NCBI GenBank assembly: GCA_947184155.2
Contig: CAMXCT020001714.1
Coordinates: 71,900-135,899 of the forward strand
Length of the DNA stretch: 64,000 nucleotides
Reading direction: 5' to 3'
Source of the DNA: Cladocopium goreaui
Lineage: Eukaryota > Sar > Dinophyceae > Suessiales > Symbiodiniaceae
Shown here: positions 22,831 to 34,900 of the stretch, in pieces
How positions within the stretch are numbered: position 1 is the stretch's first letter
Layout: each line of letters opens with the position of its first letter
Made by a program: the position numbers and the translations under genes
Notes under the pieces: model-generated
Databases searched by the model: none
What the model saw: the letters and a program-made list of their open reading frames with translations, nothing else
Told to the model about the DNA's origin: nothing

Positions 22831-25060
22831 CCCACGGGGCGCCAGGTTCACAACGGGCGAGCCATGCGGAATCCAGAAATGGTACCAGGGCGAGCCATGT
22901 TCCCATCACGCTGCGAGAAGCGCCGAGGAGCTCTCAGCATGGCCTGGGAGGCAACCGCGTTGCGCTCCGCAACTTTTTAAAGAGTCAGAGTATATACCAC
23001 GGGTATAATATAACATATATGTACGTATGTATACTATATATAGAAAACCACAATGATGCAAACAAAAGCAACATTATATATATATATATACACATAGGTA
23101 TTACCGTCAGATATCATATTATATATCTATATTATATGATATGATATTATATGTATATTATAGATAGATATGTCATTGCAGTTTTCAATCCGAAATCTCC
23201 GCCATCATGAAAAATCATTACTTATGGCAGGAGCAGACGAAGTCGGGATCGGCATCGGCACCGGCCGCTTCGGCGGCGCGAAGAAGCGCCACGAGTGCCC
23301 ACAAGGCCACGACAATGGAGATTGGTGTCAGTGAGATACCTTATATTTTCAGTTTCATATATTTATGCTATATTTAATGGTTATTGTACATTAAATATAC
23401 AAAATATATCAGAATATACACATATGTTCCTGGAATTTGCCACTTTGAGTCTCCGATGATGAGTAGCAGGGCACCATCACTGCAGGAGAATTAGAATGGA
23501 AACATCTTGTGGTTTTGTCAAAGTGTAGAAGCCCGAAGTGCCCTCAGACTTTCGGACTTTCAAGGCATCTCTGAAGATTGGATTCAAACCTGGAGCAACG
23601 ATTTCAATCAAAAAAAAGCAGCTGAGAAGATATTGGGGACCTAATTTCAAAGATTGATCCTCTGAAAAACAACCCCTCAAGTGCATCAACTGGGAGAGGA
23701 TTCACAAGTTCCAGTGATTCCCGGAATCCCCCGGCGTAGGCCAAGAGAAAAACGCCGCGACGACCGGCATCGGGGTCGTAGCACGCACCACCGCAACCAC
23801 CGCGACCACGGCGGAGAGCGAAGCCAGCGGGAAAAGAAGGAGGAGCGACCTGCGCTGGAGAGGCCGCCTGGTTGCGATGGAGTTTGAACCTTCCACGTAC
23901 CGCGACCATTGGCTTCCATTGCTTACTGTACCATTAGGTTCCCCTTGGTTACCATTGGTTATGGCCAAATATTTATCAAATATTTTACTACCATGTTGGT
24001 TGTTAATTCCATTTTGGGGAAGGGTCAATACCCATGAGACCATCGTAGCGGGATGAACATGCACGAATGCCGGCTGTTTTTGTGTGACCTATAGATACTG
24101 TAGAGTACTTTCAATCATATGCATGGCTTTCAAAAATCGTAACTGTAACTTGCACTCCCAAGCATGGATTCAGAACATAATATTCCTACTGAACCTGGCC
24201 GCTAGCCATTCGTTGGAGTTCTATGTTGAACTTCAGGATATCTCTGCATCTCTCTACCAATCGTAGTAGCCTGGAAGATCAGCCTGTGAACCTGGAAAAA
24301 CATGAGATAGAAACCAAGGATCCTCCATTGCCAGAGTAGAATTACTGGTACTGCACATCAGCTATTTTATCTCTCAAGGTAAACCCTGGCCCAATAAAAC
24401 TGGTATGTATATATATATATACCATTATTATTGTAATAAACCCAACAATCATGGACTTTTTTTACACAAAGCTGCTGAAATCCAGCCAGATGCCAGGTCT
24501 CGACGATCTGACAGACACAGCGATCGACGCGTCGATCATCGGCAGGAACGACAGGTCTTCCTGGAGGAGCACGGTGCAACTGGTTTTTGATCCATAGCCA
24601 TAGTTTTGGAAAGACACGACATATGAAAAAATTGTCATTCAGTTACTGTTCACGGCTTGTTGCATCTTTTCTTGGCAGCAACATGGCGATAAATTATGAT
24701 AAATTGGATAAAACCAACTTATATACCATATCTCAATGGATTGGTTTAAGGGAACAAAATATAGGAGCCCCTCCCATATTTCATGGGCATTTTTCAGTTT
24801 TTCCCTTAGATATCTTAGATCTGTTGAATATTTGTGTGGGTGAAAAATGGTGAAAATCCATGCCAGCTATTTGAGTCACCAGGGGACGCGGTCCGTGAAC
24901 TGAGCGGCTGCCACGGCTGCCAGGAGACGCGCACGGTCCGTGAGAATGGCGGCCGAGCACGGGAGCCTCGCGAAGAACTGACCCGCCGAGTGGTTGGGCC
25001 AGGCTCAAACGACCGACAGATCCGACAGAGGCTGGGGGATATGAGGCTGAATGGCACCCC
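22831..25060 (+). CDS. Cluster of candidate exons, Arg-rich protein(s)
   Basis: Several GC-rich islands with splice-like borders sit in AT-rich DNA, all on the plus strand. About 22831-22980 reads TGEPCGIQKWYQGEPC. About 23225-23340 is short and Ala/Ser-rich. 23715-23880 follows AAGTTCCAG and is Arg/His/Glu-rich (RRRPREKRRDDRHRGRSTHH). 24472-24582 follows TTTTACACAAAG; it reads RSRRSDRHSDRRVDHRQERQ in one frame and SSQMPGLDDLTDTAIDASII in another. 24883-25060 follows GAGTCACCAG and reads GDAVRELSGCHGCQETRTVR and on to NDRQIRQRLGDMRLNG. RS/RD-like stretches occur in splicing and RNA-binding factors, but no RRM or other domain is visible. Whether the islands form one gene is not established; phases could not be closed throughout. 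Confidence 0.35.
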
Positions 25061-25335
25061 GCAACAAAAGATCCAAAAAGATGGAAACGTGATGACACGT
25101 GCATATGACACATATAATATATATATATAAATATGACATATATATATATATATAATATGTGAGAATTCACACATGATCACTGTTTCAACGGGATTTGACT
25201 TTTCTATCCTTTTTTGGTGATGACTGTATCCCAGTTTTGGTGAAGCCGATATATTTCATCCGTTGCTCACCATCGGCCAGGGCAGCGGCTACCACACTCA
25301 AACCCGTCCGGGGCGTAGGATTATATTATGTTTAT

Positions 25336-25443
25336 ATAGGGGTTTCCATCCATAAATGGGGGTACCCCAAAATGGACGGTTTATAATGGAACATCCGGTT
25401 AAAATGGATGATTTAGGGGTACCTCCCATTTATGGAAACCCCC
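25336..25443. mobile_element. MITE family 2, copy flanked by 13-bp direct repeats
   Basis: 108-bp foldback: left end ATAGGGGTTTCCATCCATAA, right end the near complement of GGGGGTTTCCATAAATGGGA. The interior has GGTACCCC near each end. ATATTATGTTTAT is present at 25323-25335 and again at 25444-25456, immediately outside the foldback. Confidence 0.65.
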
Positions 25444-25456
25444 ATATTATGTTTAT

Positions 25457-25927
25457 GATACTGTATGTGCAAGCTTGCACTTGCAACACAAAGCGAAGTC
25501 TCCGTTGTTCTTTGTGTGGAAAGACACATTCAGAACATGAGAGCATCATTTGTTTGCTCTGGGCACCAACAGGGCTAAGTCATATCAACTGAAGTGCAAA
25601 TGACGCTATCTCACATTGGATTGGCCTTTTCCAACTGTGGCTGTCTAAGGAAAGATAGGGGATCAACTGGTGACAGCTGTGATCTTCCCAGATTCTAAAG
25701 TGGAGCCCTGTCGGCATGCTGATCCCATCCTGAGGCCAGAAGACCAGGAGGAGCCGCAAACCTGGACAGTCGACGTGACTGGAGATCATTGTTCCGTCAG
25801 ATGCACCACGGGTAATTTGGTGTAGAGAGGCAATCCACAGTTAGACATGTTGTAGAAATCAGACTCAAGTTTCCACCTAAAGAAGATTGTCGGAGCTGCT
25901 TCTGCATGCTTAAGATTTAATTTGGAG
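25457..25927. other. No gene supported
   Basis: Unique sequence with short open frames on both strands (25580-25789 minus) and no recognisable exon. Confidence 0.4.
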
Positions 25928-25997
25928 TATGACGATGATGACGATGATGACGACGATGATGACGATGATGACGATGAAGATGATGACGATGACGATG

Positions 25998-26031
<34 letters not shown>

Positions 26032-26298
26032 CGATGACGATGACGATGACGATGATGATGATGATGATGATGATGATGGTACTGATGAGGATGCTTATAT
26101 TTTTTGTTTTTTAAAAATAAAGTATTATTGTTATTCCTGGTGTAATCATCGCCATCATCATCATCACCATCACCATCACAATCACCATCACCATCACCAC
26201 CATCATCGTCATCGTCATTTTCATCACCTCATCATCACCATCATCATCATCACCACCACCATCACCATCACCACCACCACCACCACCACCACCACCAG

Positions 26299-26331
<33 letters not shown>

Positions 26332-26333
26332 CG

Positions 26334-26375
<42 letters not shown>

Positions 26376-26395
26376 CAATCATCACCATCATAATC
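25928..26395. repeat. Paired trinucleotide tracts (GAT/GAC)n then (CAT/CAC)n
   Basis: 25928-26088 is GAT and GAC triplets. 26146-26395 is CATCAT and CACCAT triplets, the reverse-complement class. The two tracts form a long imperfect inverted repeat. Poly-Asp, poly-His and poly-Met frames are by-products. Confidence 0.9.
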
Positions 26396-26688
26396 ACGAC
26401 CAATGTCTGCTTCTTTGATTTTCTTGGGCATATTCATCAGTTCCACTTGAATCATTTGGGAAGGATTCAAACATGTATGCCCCCGCAAAAAAATGATGTT
26501 GTTGAATTATGTCAACTTAAATTCAACTTATGATTTCTAATTGTTAAGTACTAGACATGACCAATCTTGTCTGTCCATTGGTGCAGGACCGCCTCAGACG
26601 CATGGCGACCGTTCTAAGATTGAGAGGCGACCGGTTGAGAACTGGGAACCCAGCGGCATCGAAGTTGATCATAGCCATTGTATAATAT
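26396..26688. other. No gene supported
   Basis: Short unique interval between two microsatellites; nothing recognised. Confidence 0.4.
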
Positions 26689-27235
<547 letters not shown>

Positions 27236-27370
27236 ATAGATATGTGTATGTACTGTAACTAGTGGGAATGATGACGTTAGGGCCTTTTGTTTCACTAGAG
27301 TTGACCAATCGACCTGCTGGTGAATCTGAGTGATCAAGCTGTAGTGAAGGCCTCAAAAAACACAATTTTC

Positions 27371-28027
27371 ATGCCGCTGTTTTTGTTGGTGTCCGCGGGG
27401 TGCTGCGTGACGGCTGTTGGATACAGATATGCATATATCAAGCTTGTGGGCAAGCACAAACCACCGCCAGTTCAGATTAGCTTTACTCTTCAGAACCTGA
27501 ACACTGACGAAGCTTTCGCCGTGATTCGCAATCCACGACTCTTAGATGAGACGACACCTTTTTGGTTTCGCTTGGTCATTCGCAAACATTCAGTCGAGGC
27601 CATCAATGACTTTCTGGCGAAATCGGATCCAAAGATGATGCCATCGGATGAAAGTGGCAAGAACAACCCGTTGCAGCTGCCTTTGTACTTCGACTACTGG
27701 ATGCTGGCATTTCTTGCGCCCTTTCCATGGCGAAGTAAAGTCACTCACTGTGAGAAGCGCGGGGATGCAAAAGCCACATATCAACTGACCTATGAACAAG
27801 CTTTCGGACCCTTCTTTGGAGGATTTGTCCACACCCATATCGTTCATGCCTCAGATGGTGGTGGCAGCCAAGTAGATGACACAATCGACTTTGACGTGAC
27901 ATCCGAGCCGGTCATCAATAACATCACCTGGCATGTTCTCTCGCACCTCCTACGGGGCCGTTGTGAGAAGCTGAATCGAAGCTATGGCTATGGTGGCAGT
28001 GTGATTGGATCAGAGGTTGCAACATAG
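27371..28027 (+). CDS. Unknown 218-codon protein with N-terminal membrane segment
   Basis: The first ATG is at 27371; the frame also extends upstream without an ATG. It ends with TAG at 28025-28027 and has no visible intron. The N-terminus MPLFLLVSAGCCVTAVGYRY looks like a signal anchor or signal peptide, followed by a Lys-rich turn (KLVGKHKPPP). The body alternates polar and aromatic residues. A segment reading FFGGFVHTHIVHASDGGGSQ then VDDTIDFDV resembles the H-x-x...G-x-x-V-D-D pattern of START/SRPBCC ligand-binding folds. That is a weak impression, not an assignment. An AG at 27345-27346 upstream of the ATG could be a trans-splice acceptor. A family 2 MITE follows 17 nt after the stop. 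Confidence 0.6.
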   Translation: MPLFLLVSAGCCVTAVGYRYAYIKLVGKHKPPPVQISFTLQNLNTDEAFAVIRNPRLLDETTPFWFRLVIRKHSVEAINDFLAKSDPKMMPSDESGKNNPLQLPLYFDYWMLAFLAPFPWRSKVTHCEKRGDAKATYQLTYEQAFGPFFGGFVHTHIVHASDGGGSQVDDTIDFDVTSEPVINNITWHVLSHLLRGRCEKLNRSYGYGGSVIGSEVAT

Positions 28028-28044
28028 ATCCAGACATATTATCT

Positions 28045-28130
28045 GGGGGTTTCTTGAAAAGGGAGATCCCTTTAAATACTAAATAATCTAATTTGGATGA
28101 TTAAGGTACTACCCATTTTAGGAAACCTCC
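28045..28130. mobile_element. MITE family 2, copy with ATCT flanks
   Basis: Foldback from GGGGGTTTCTTGAAAAGGGA to CCCATTTTAGGAAACCTCC. ATCT is found directly outside both ends (28041-28044, 28131-28134). It lies just downstream of the 218-codon gene. Confidence 0.55.
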
Positions 28131-28134
28131 ATCT

Positions 28135-28485
28135 AGGTGTATCTACATTATTCATGATGATTCTAGATTGATGAACTGATGACAAGATGGTTCCCCTGTC
28201 TTTCAACGCCTTTGCGGATTTTCGCAGCACCCATGGTGAGTTGCTGAGTTGCCATGCTGTGTGCGGCAATTTGATGAACAGAGCGACACTTGCTTGGTCA
28301 TGCGAGCTGAAAACAGGAATGTGAACACAGCTTGCCCAGACCTGATCTCAAAATTCTCAAAGTCTGTGATGGAGGGAATTCCAGTGGCGTGGATGTCGCC
28401 GAATCTTTGATACCTTTTGCACCCTGGGATATGATATGGTTACTTCAGATTTCTTCAATCGGGTCTTAGTTCTCAAAATTTGGAT
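28135..28485. other. No gene supported
   Basis: Unique spacer between the family 2 MITE and the 7.9-kb foldback; nothing recognised. Confidence 0.4.
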
Positions 28486-31400
28486 GCAATATCACTGAAA
28501 AGTTTGGGGGGTGAGACCCAAATGGGGTGAGAAAAACCCCTTTAAAAATATGAGAAAACATGGGAAATTAGGGAAAATAATGGAAGAGAATGAAAAAATA
28601 TGACAACATGACAAGGGACATAAAAACATGACAATTTGAGAATTTGACAGTTTGCGAGAACTGTGGCTCAAACTTCTCAGTCAGTGCGCTTGGATGGTAT
28701 CCAGCACGAGTTTGCAATGTCAAGGGCTCAGGTTCGTACAAAGCCTGTGGGCAGATCCATTACATGTGATTCTCAAAGGAGAATCAGGACAGCAGTGGTC
28801 TCCTGTTTCTTGAAGGTCAAAACATCTTCAAATGAATGGGCTTCAAATGGCAGGGTCTCACAGAGGGCAAGGTAGGGCAGGGTCTCGCCCATCAAACATC
28901 TTCAAATATCTTCAAATGAATTAGAACAGATGGCAGGGTCTCACACATCAAGGAAGGCAAGGTCTCACAGAAAGGCAGGACTTCACAGAAGACAGGGTCT
29001 CGCCCATTAAACAAAGGCAGGGTCTCACAGAAGGCAGCACAGAAGGAAGGCCCCTCGCAGAAGGCAAAGCGTCACAGAAGCCAGGATCTCACAGAAGGCA
29101 AGGTCTCACAGAGGGCAAGGTCTCACAGAAAGCAAGGCGTGTCACTCATAGCAGGGACTCACACAAGGCATGGTTTCACATCTGAAACAAAGGCCTGGTT
29201 TCACAGAACACAAGGTGTCACATGTTGAACTGAGGCCTAACTCTCACAGAAGGAAGGGCCTCGCAGAAGGCAGGGCCTCACAGAATGCAAGGTCTCACAG
29301 AAAGCAAAGTCTCACAGAGGGTCCAACATTATGAACAAAGGCAGGGTCTCAGAGAAGGAAGGGTCTCACAGAAGGCAAAGCCTCACAGAAGCCAGGGTCC
29401 CACAGAAGGCAAGACCTCACAGAGGGTCTCACAGAAAGGCAGGGCTTCACAGAAGGCAGGGTCTGGCCCACTAAACAAAGGCAGGGTCTCACAGAAGGCA
29501 GGGGGGTGCCAAGCCTAGTTTGGCTACAGGCATGCGTATCACATATGACGCAATGCAGGGTCTCACACAATAGACAGGGAAATAAAGGACCTCGCACCTG
29601 AAGGTGTTTTCACCCGTGAAATCACACGCTCCCGAACTGTTGCTCTCCTCTACTGCTCCCACACGCGAGCTGCTCTTGCTCACTTTCTGGTTGGCGGCAG
29701 AATGACAGGACCGGCCCTGGACACTCTTCCATAACTGAAGCTTAGGATTTTATATTTGGTCCAGTTTTCGATATAAATTAGAACAGATGGCAGGGTCTCA
29801 CACATCAAGGAAGGCAGGGTCTCACAGAAAGGCAGGGCCTCACAGAAGACAGGGTCTCGCCCATTAAACAAAGGCAAGGTCTCACAGAAGGCAGGATATC
29901 ATAAAATAAACTAAGTCAGGGTCTCACAGAAGGAAGGGCCTCACAGAAGGCAAAGCCTCACAGAAGCCAGGGTCCCACAGAAGGCAAGGCCTCACAGAAG
30001 CCATGGTCTCACAGAAGGCAAGATCTCACAGAGGGTCTCACAGAAAGGCAGGGCTTCACAGAAGACAGGGTCCCGCCCATTACACAATGGCAGGGTCTCA
30101 CAGAAGGCAGGGGGTGCCAAGCCTAGTTTGGCTACAGGCATGCGTATCACATATGACGCAATGCAGGGTCTCACACAATAGACAGGGAAATAAAGGACCT
30201 CGCACCTGAAGGTGTTTTCACCCGTGAAATCACACGCTCCCGAACTGTTGCTCTCCTCTACTGCTCCCACACGCGAACTGCTCTTGCTCACTTTCTGGTT
30301 GGCGGCAGAATGACAGGACCGGCCCTGGACATTCTTCCAAAACTGAAGTTTTAGGGTTTTATATTTGGCCAATGATAGGAGCAAGATACAATCTATAGAT
30401 ATGTAGCTTTCGATATAAATTAGAACAGAAGTCAGGGTCTCACACATCAAGGAAGGCAGGGTCTCACAGAAAGGCAGGGCTTCACAGGAGACAGGGTCTC
30501 GCCCATTAAACAAAGGCAGGGTCTCACGGACGGCAGGGTATCATAAAATAAACTAAGTCAGGGTCTCACAGAAGGAAGGGCCTCACAGAAGGCAAAGCCT
30601 CACAGAAGCCAGGGTCTCACAGAAGGCAAGGCCTCACAGAAGCCAGGGTCTCACGGAAGGCCAGGTTTAGCAGAGGGCAAAACTTTAGAGAAAACAAGGT
30701 GTGTCACTCATAGCAGGGACTCACGCAATAGACAGGGGGAAACAATGGATTCCGCACCTGAAGGTGTTTTCACCCGTGAAATCACACGCTCCCGAACTGT
30801 TGCTCTCCTCTACTGCTCCCACACGCGAACTCCTCTTGCTCACTTTCTGGTTGGCGGCAGAATGACAGGACCGGCCCTGGACATTCTTCCATAACTGAAG
30901 TTTAGGATTTTATATTTGGTCTATACTAGGAGCAAGGTACAATCTATAGATATGTAGCTTTCGATATAAATTGAACAGACGGCAGGGTCTCACAGAAAGG
31001 CAGGGCTTCACAGAAGACAGGGTCTCGCCCCTTAAACAAAGGCAGGGCCTCACAAACGGCAAGGTATCATAAAATAAACCAAGTCAGGGTCTCACAGAAG
31101 GCAAAGCCTCACAGAAGCCAGGGCCTCACAGAGGGCAAGGCCTCACAGAAGCCATGGTCTCACAGAAGGCAAAGTCTCACAGAGGGCAAAACTTCACAGA
31201 AAGCAAGGTGTGTCACTCACAGCAGGGACTCGCACAAGGCATGGTTTCACACCTGAAACAAAGGCATGGTTTTACAGAACACAAGGTGTCACATGTTGAA
31301 CTGAGGTCTAACTCTCACAGAAGGCAGGGCCTCACAGAAGGCAAAGCCTCACAGAATGCAAGGTCTCACAGAAAGCAAGGTCTCACAGAGGGTCTAACAT

Positions 31401-31896
31401 TATGAACAAAGGCAAGGTCTCAGAGAAGGCACAGGAGGGAAGGCCTCACAGAAACGCAGGCTCTCACAGACTGCAGGGCCTGACTGAAGGCAAGGCCCAA
31501 CATGTGAAAGAAGGCTGGGTCTCATAGAAGGCAGGGTCGCACATAGGACAAAAGGCAAAACTTCACATGTGAGAGAAAGCAAGGTCTTACATGTGACAAC
31601 AGGTAGGGTCTCACATATGGCAGAAGAGGGTCCCGCATATGACAGAAGGCAAGGTCTCACACGCGAAAGAAGGAGGGTCTCGCACATGACACATTGCAAG
31701 GTCTCACAGATCTAACAGGGTCTCGCTTATGACAGAAGGCAGGGTCTCACACACGAAAGAAGGAAGGGTCTCACAGATGACAGATTGCAAGTCTCACAGA
31801 TCTAACAGGATCTCGCAGGACAGAAGCCTAGTAGGTAGGGTCTTTCAGAAGGCAGCGTCTCACAGCAGCTGGAAGGGTCGGAATAGGGCAGATTTC

Positions 31897-32400
31897 CGAC
31901 AAACGTTCGACAACATTAACGGGGCGAGGAAAACGCAATTAACGGGGCGAGCAGGACCACCACCCCCTCCTGTCCACCCCCACCTCCTTCCACCCGCTTC
32001 CACGCCCCCTTAACACCCTCCCCAACCCCTTCCCTTCTCCCTTAATCCCTCCCACCCCTTCCTCCGACAAACGTTCGACATCATTAACGGGGCGAGGAAA
32101 ACGCAATTAACGGGGCGAGCAGGACCACCCCCCCTCCTGTCCACCCCCACCCCCTTCCACCTCCTTCCACACCCCCTTAACACCCTCCCCAACCCCTTCC
32201 ATTCTCCCTTAATCCCTCCCACCCCCTCCTCCGACAAACGTTCGACAACATTAACGGGGCGAGGAAAACGCAATTAACGGGGCGAGCAAGACTTCCCTCC
32301 CTCAGCACACCCCCTCCTGTCCACCCCCGCCCCCCCACCCCCCTCCACACCCCCTTAACACTTTGCCCAACCCCTTCCATTCTCCTTAACCCCTCCCCTT
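31897..32400. repeat. 168-bp tandem repeat, three copies, in the foldback centre
   Basis: CGACAAACGTTCGACA begins copies at 31897, 32065 and 32232. Each continues with ATTAACGGGGCGAG twice and a long C-rich tail (CCACCCCCTCCTGTCCACC). The third copy is diverged and extended to the C-rich end. Confidence 0.9.
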
Positions 32401-33904
32401 CCCACCCCCACCACCTCCACCACCACCAACCCCCCCACCCACCTCCCCACACACCCCATAATCCTTCCCAAACCCCTCCCATTAGATGTTTTCCAGGGTT
32501 GCCAGGAAAAACATGGAAGGCACATGATTATTTGGTAAAAACAAGAGAAAAACATAAGAATCACGGAAAAAAACATTTTGCTTTCCTATGCTTCCTTTGC
32601 AAATAAGATGCTTTCTTTCAGATGTGGGACCCTGCCTCCTGTGAGGCCCTGCCTTCCCCTCCGTGAGACCTTGCCATCTGTGAAACCATGCTGCACCCAG
32701 ACTTCTGCAAGATGCTTTTTTTGGCGAGAAATTGCTATGACGCCCTGCCTTCTCTGATGCCTTCCCTTCTGGCCTGTTTACGACCTTTATTTGAATTTGC
32801 TTGCCCAGTGAGTGAGGCCTTGTCATGCGAGACCCTGTTAGATCTGTGAGACCCTGCAATCTGTCATGTGCGAGACCCCTCCTTCTTTCGTGTGTGACAC
32901 CCTGCCTTCTGTCATATGCGAGACCCTCTTCTGACCCTACCTTTTGTCACATGTCCGACCTTGCTTTCTCTCACATGTGAAGTTTTGCCTTCTGTCCTAT
33001 GTGCGACCCTGCCTTCTGTGAGACCCAGCCTTCTTTCACATGTTGGGCCTTGCCTTCAGTCAGGCCCTGCAGTCTGTGAGAGCCTGCGTTTCTGTGAGGC
33101 CTTCCCTCCTGTGCCTTCTGTGAGACCTTGCCTTTGTTCATAATGTTAGACCCTCTGTGAGACCTTGCATTCTGTGAGACCTTGCATTCTGTGAGGCCCT
33201 GCCTTCTGTGAGGACCTGCCTCTGTGAGAGCTATAGGCCTTCATCCAACATGTGAGACCTTGCGTCTGTGTGACTATGCCTTTGTTTCAGATGTAAAAAC
33301 GTGCCTTATGTGAGTCCCTGCTATGAGTGACACACCTTGCTTTCTGTGAGGCTTTGCCCTCTGTGAGACTTCGCCTTCCGTGAGACCTTGGCTTCTGTGA
33401 GGCCTTGCCTTCTGTGAGACTCTGCCTTTGTTTAATGGTCTCTGTCTTCTGTGAAGCCCTGCCTTTCTGTGAGACCCTCTGTGAGATCTTGCCCTTCTGC
33501 GAGGCCCTGGCTTCTGGGAGGCCTTGCTTTCTGTGAGACTCTGGCTTCTGTGAAGCTTTGCCTTCTGTGAGACCCTTCCTTCTCTGAGACCTTGCTTTCT
33601 GTGAGACCTTGCATTCTGTGAGGCCCTGCCTTCTGTGAGGCCCTGCCTTCTGTGAGGCCCGGCCTTCTGTGAGAGTTAAGCCTCAATTCAACATGTGACA
33701 CCTTATGTTCTGTGAAACCATGCCTTTGTTTCAGATGTGAAACCATGCCTTGTGTGAGTCCCTGCTATGAGTGACACACCTTGCTTTCTGTGAGACCTTG
33801 CCCTCTAAGACTTGCCTTCTGTGAGACTCTGGCTTCTGTGAGGCCTTGCCTCCCTGGCTTCTGTGAGGCTTTGCCTTTTGTGAGACCCTTCCTTCTGTGA
33901 GACC

Positions 33905-34900
33905 TTGACTTGGCTTATAGTCTGAGACGTCCGGTAGGCAGGAGGCAGGAAATTTAGTGTTACTACTGCCCTAAAATGTGTCCGATTTGGTGTGTTTTTA
34001 GCATGTTCGTCGGGGAGGCTATTTTCGCAGGTTTTGGACAAGCAGGGGTAGTAGGCAGAAGTGTACCTCAGAAGGGTGCGAAACATATTGTGGCTTCTGC
34101 TTACTGCACCTCCTTTCCATTGAGGATATAATGAGCATATACATAGACATGTGCATATATACAAATAGATAGGTAGATAGGTAGATATAGATATATAGAT
34201 AGATAGAGAGACATCGCCTCAGTTCGCGGCTCCATTTGCTGAACAGCACTGGCACTAACACTAGCACCAGCACTAGCACTGTCTATACTGTCTATCCTTA
34301 ATGTATGCATGTACGCTGCCTGTCCGCACGGGGACCCATACAACCCCGCAAATTAGGAGCAAATAGTAATGTAGTTCCATCATGGGGTAGAGAAGGACCA
34401 AGAAGAGGGGAAAAAGAAAGCAAACCCGCCCCCCCCACCATCTGCTTACTGCAGTACTATGTGTTTCATGACCTTGGGGTATTGGATACTAGGTGCAAGA
34501 AAAATCAAGACCGCCACTCCTACCAGTTGGCAGAGGGTGCATCTCCCACCGATACTATTCATAGCTAAGGATGGCCTGTAGGCAGGGATCCGCGCTGATG
34601 ATCTAGTAATATCTAGTAAGAATTGTACCCCCATGCCCATCTAGTTGGCAAGTACACTTAAGTACCCCCGTGATAGCAAATTCTGAGGTATATGTAATTT
34701 GTTTATATACATAATGGTGGGAACCCCGGCCCCAGTAGGCAGATTCAGCTACATACAACATACAAACAAAGGCACCCCAGTGGGCAGAAGTGTACCTCAG
34801 AATTTGCTATCATGGGGGTACTTAAGTGTACCTAATCTGCTTACTAGATCATCAGCGCGGATCCCTGCCTACCAGCTGTCCTTAACTATATTCTATGATA
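33905..34900. mobile_element. Insertion inside the right arm, with nested inverted repeat
   Basis: This approximately 1-kb block interrupts the GGTCTCACAGAA-type repeat and has no counterpart in the left arm. It carries repeated GTAGGCAG / CTGCTTACTG words. It also holds an inverted repeat with arms 34561-34690 and 34793-34890, sharing GCAGGGATCCGCGCTGATGA and ACACTTAAGTACCCCC. The left copy of this inverted repeat has about 35 bp extra. A short GATA run lies at 34160-34206. Confidence 0.65.
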
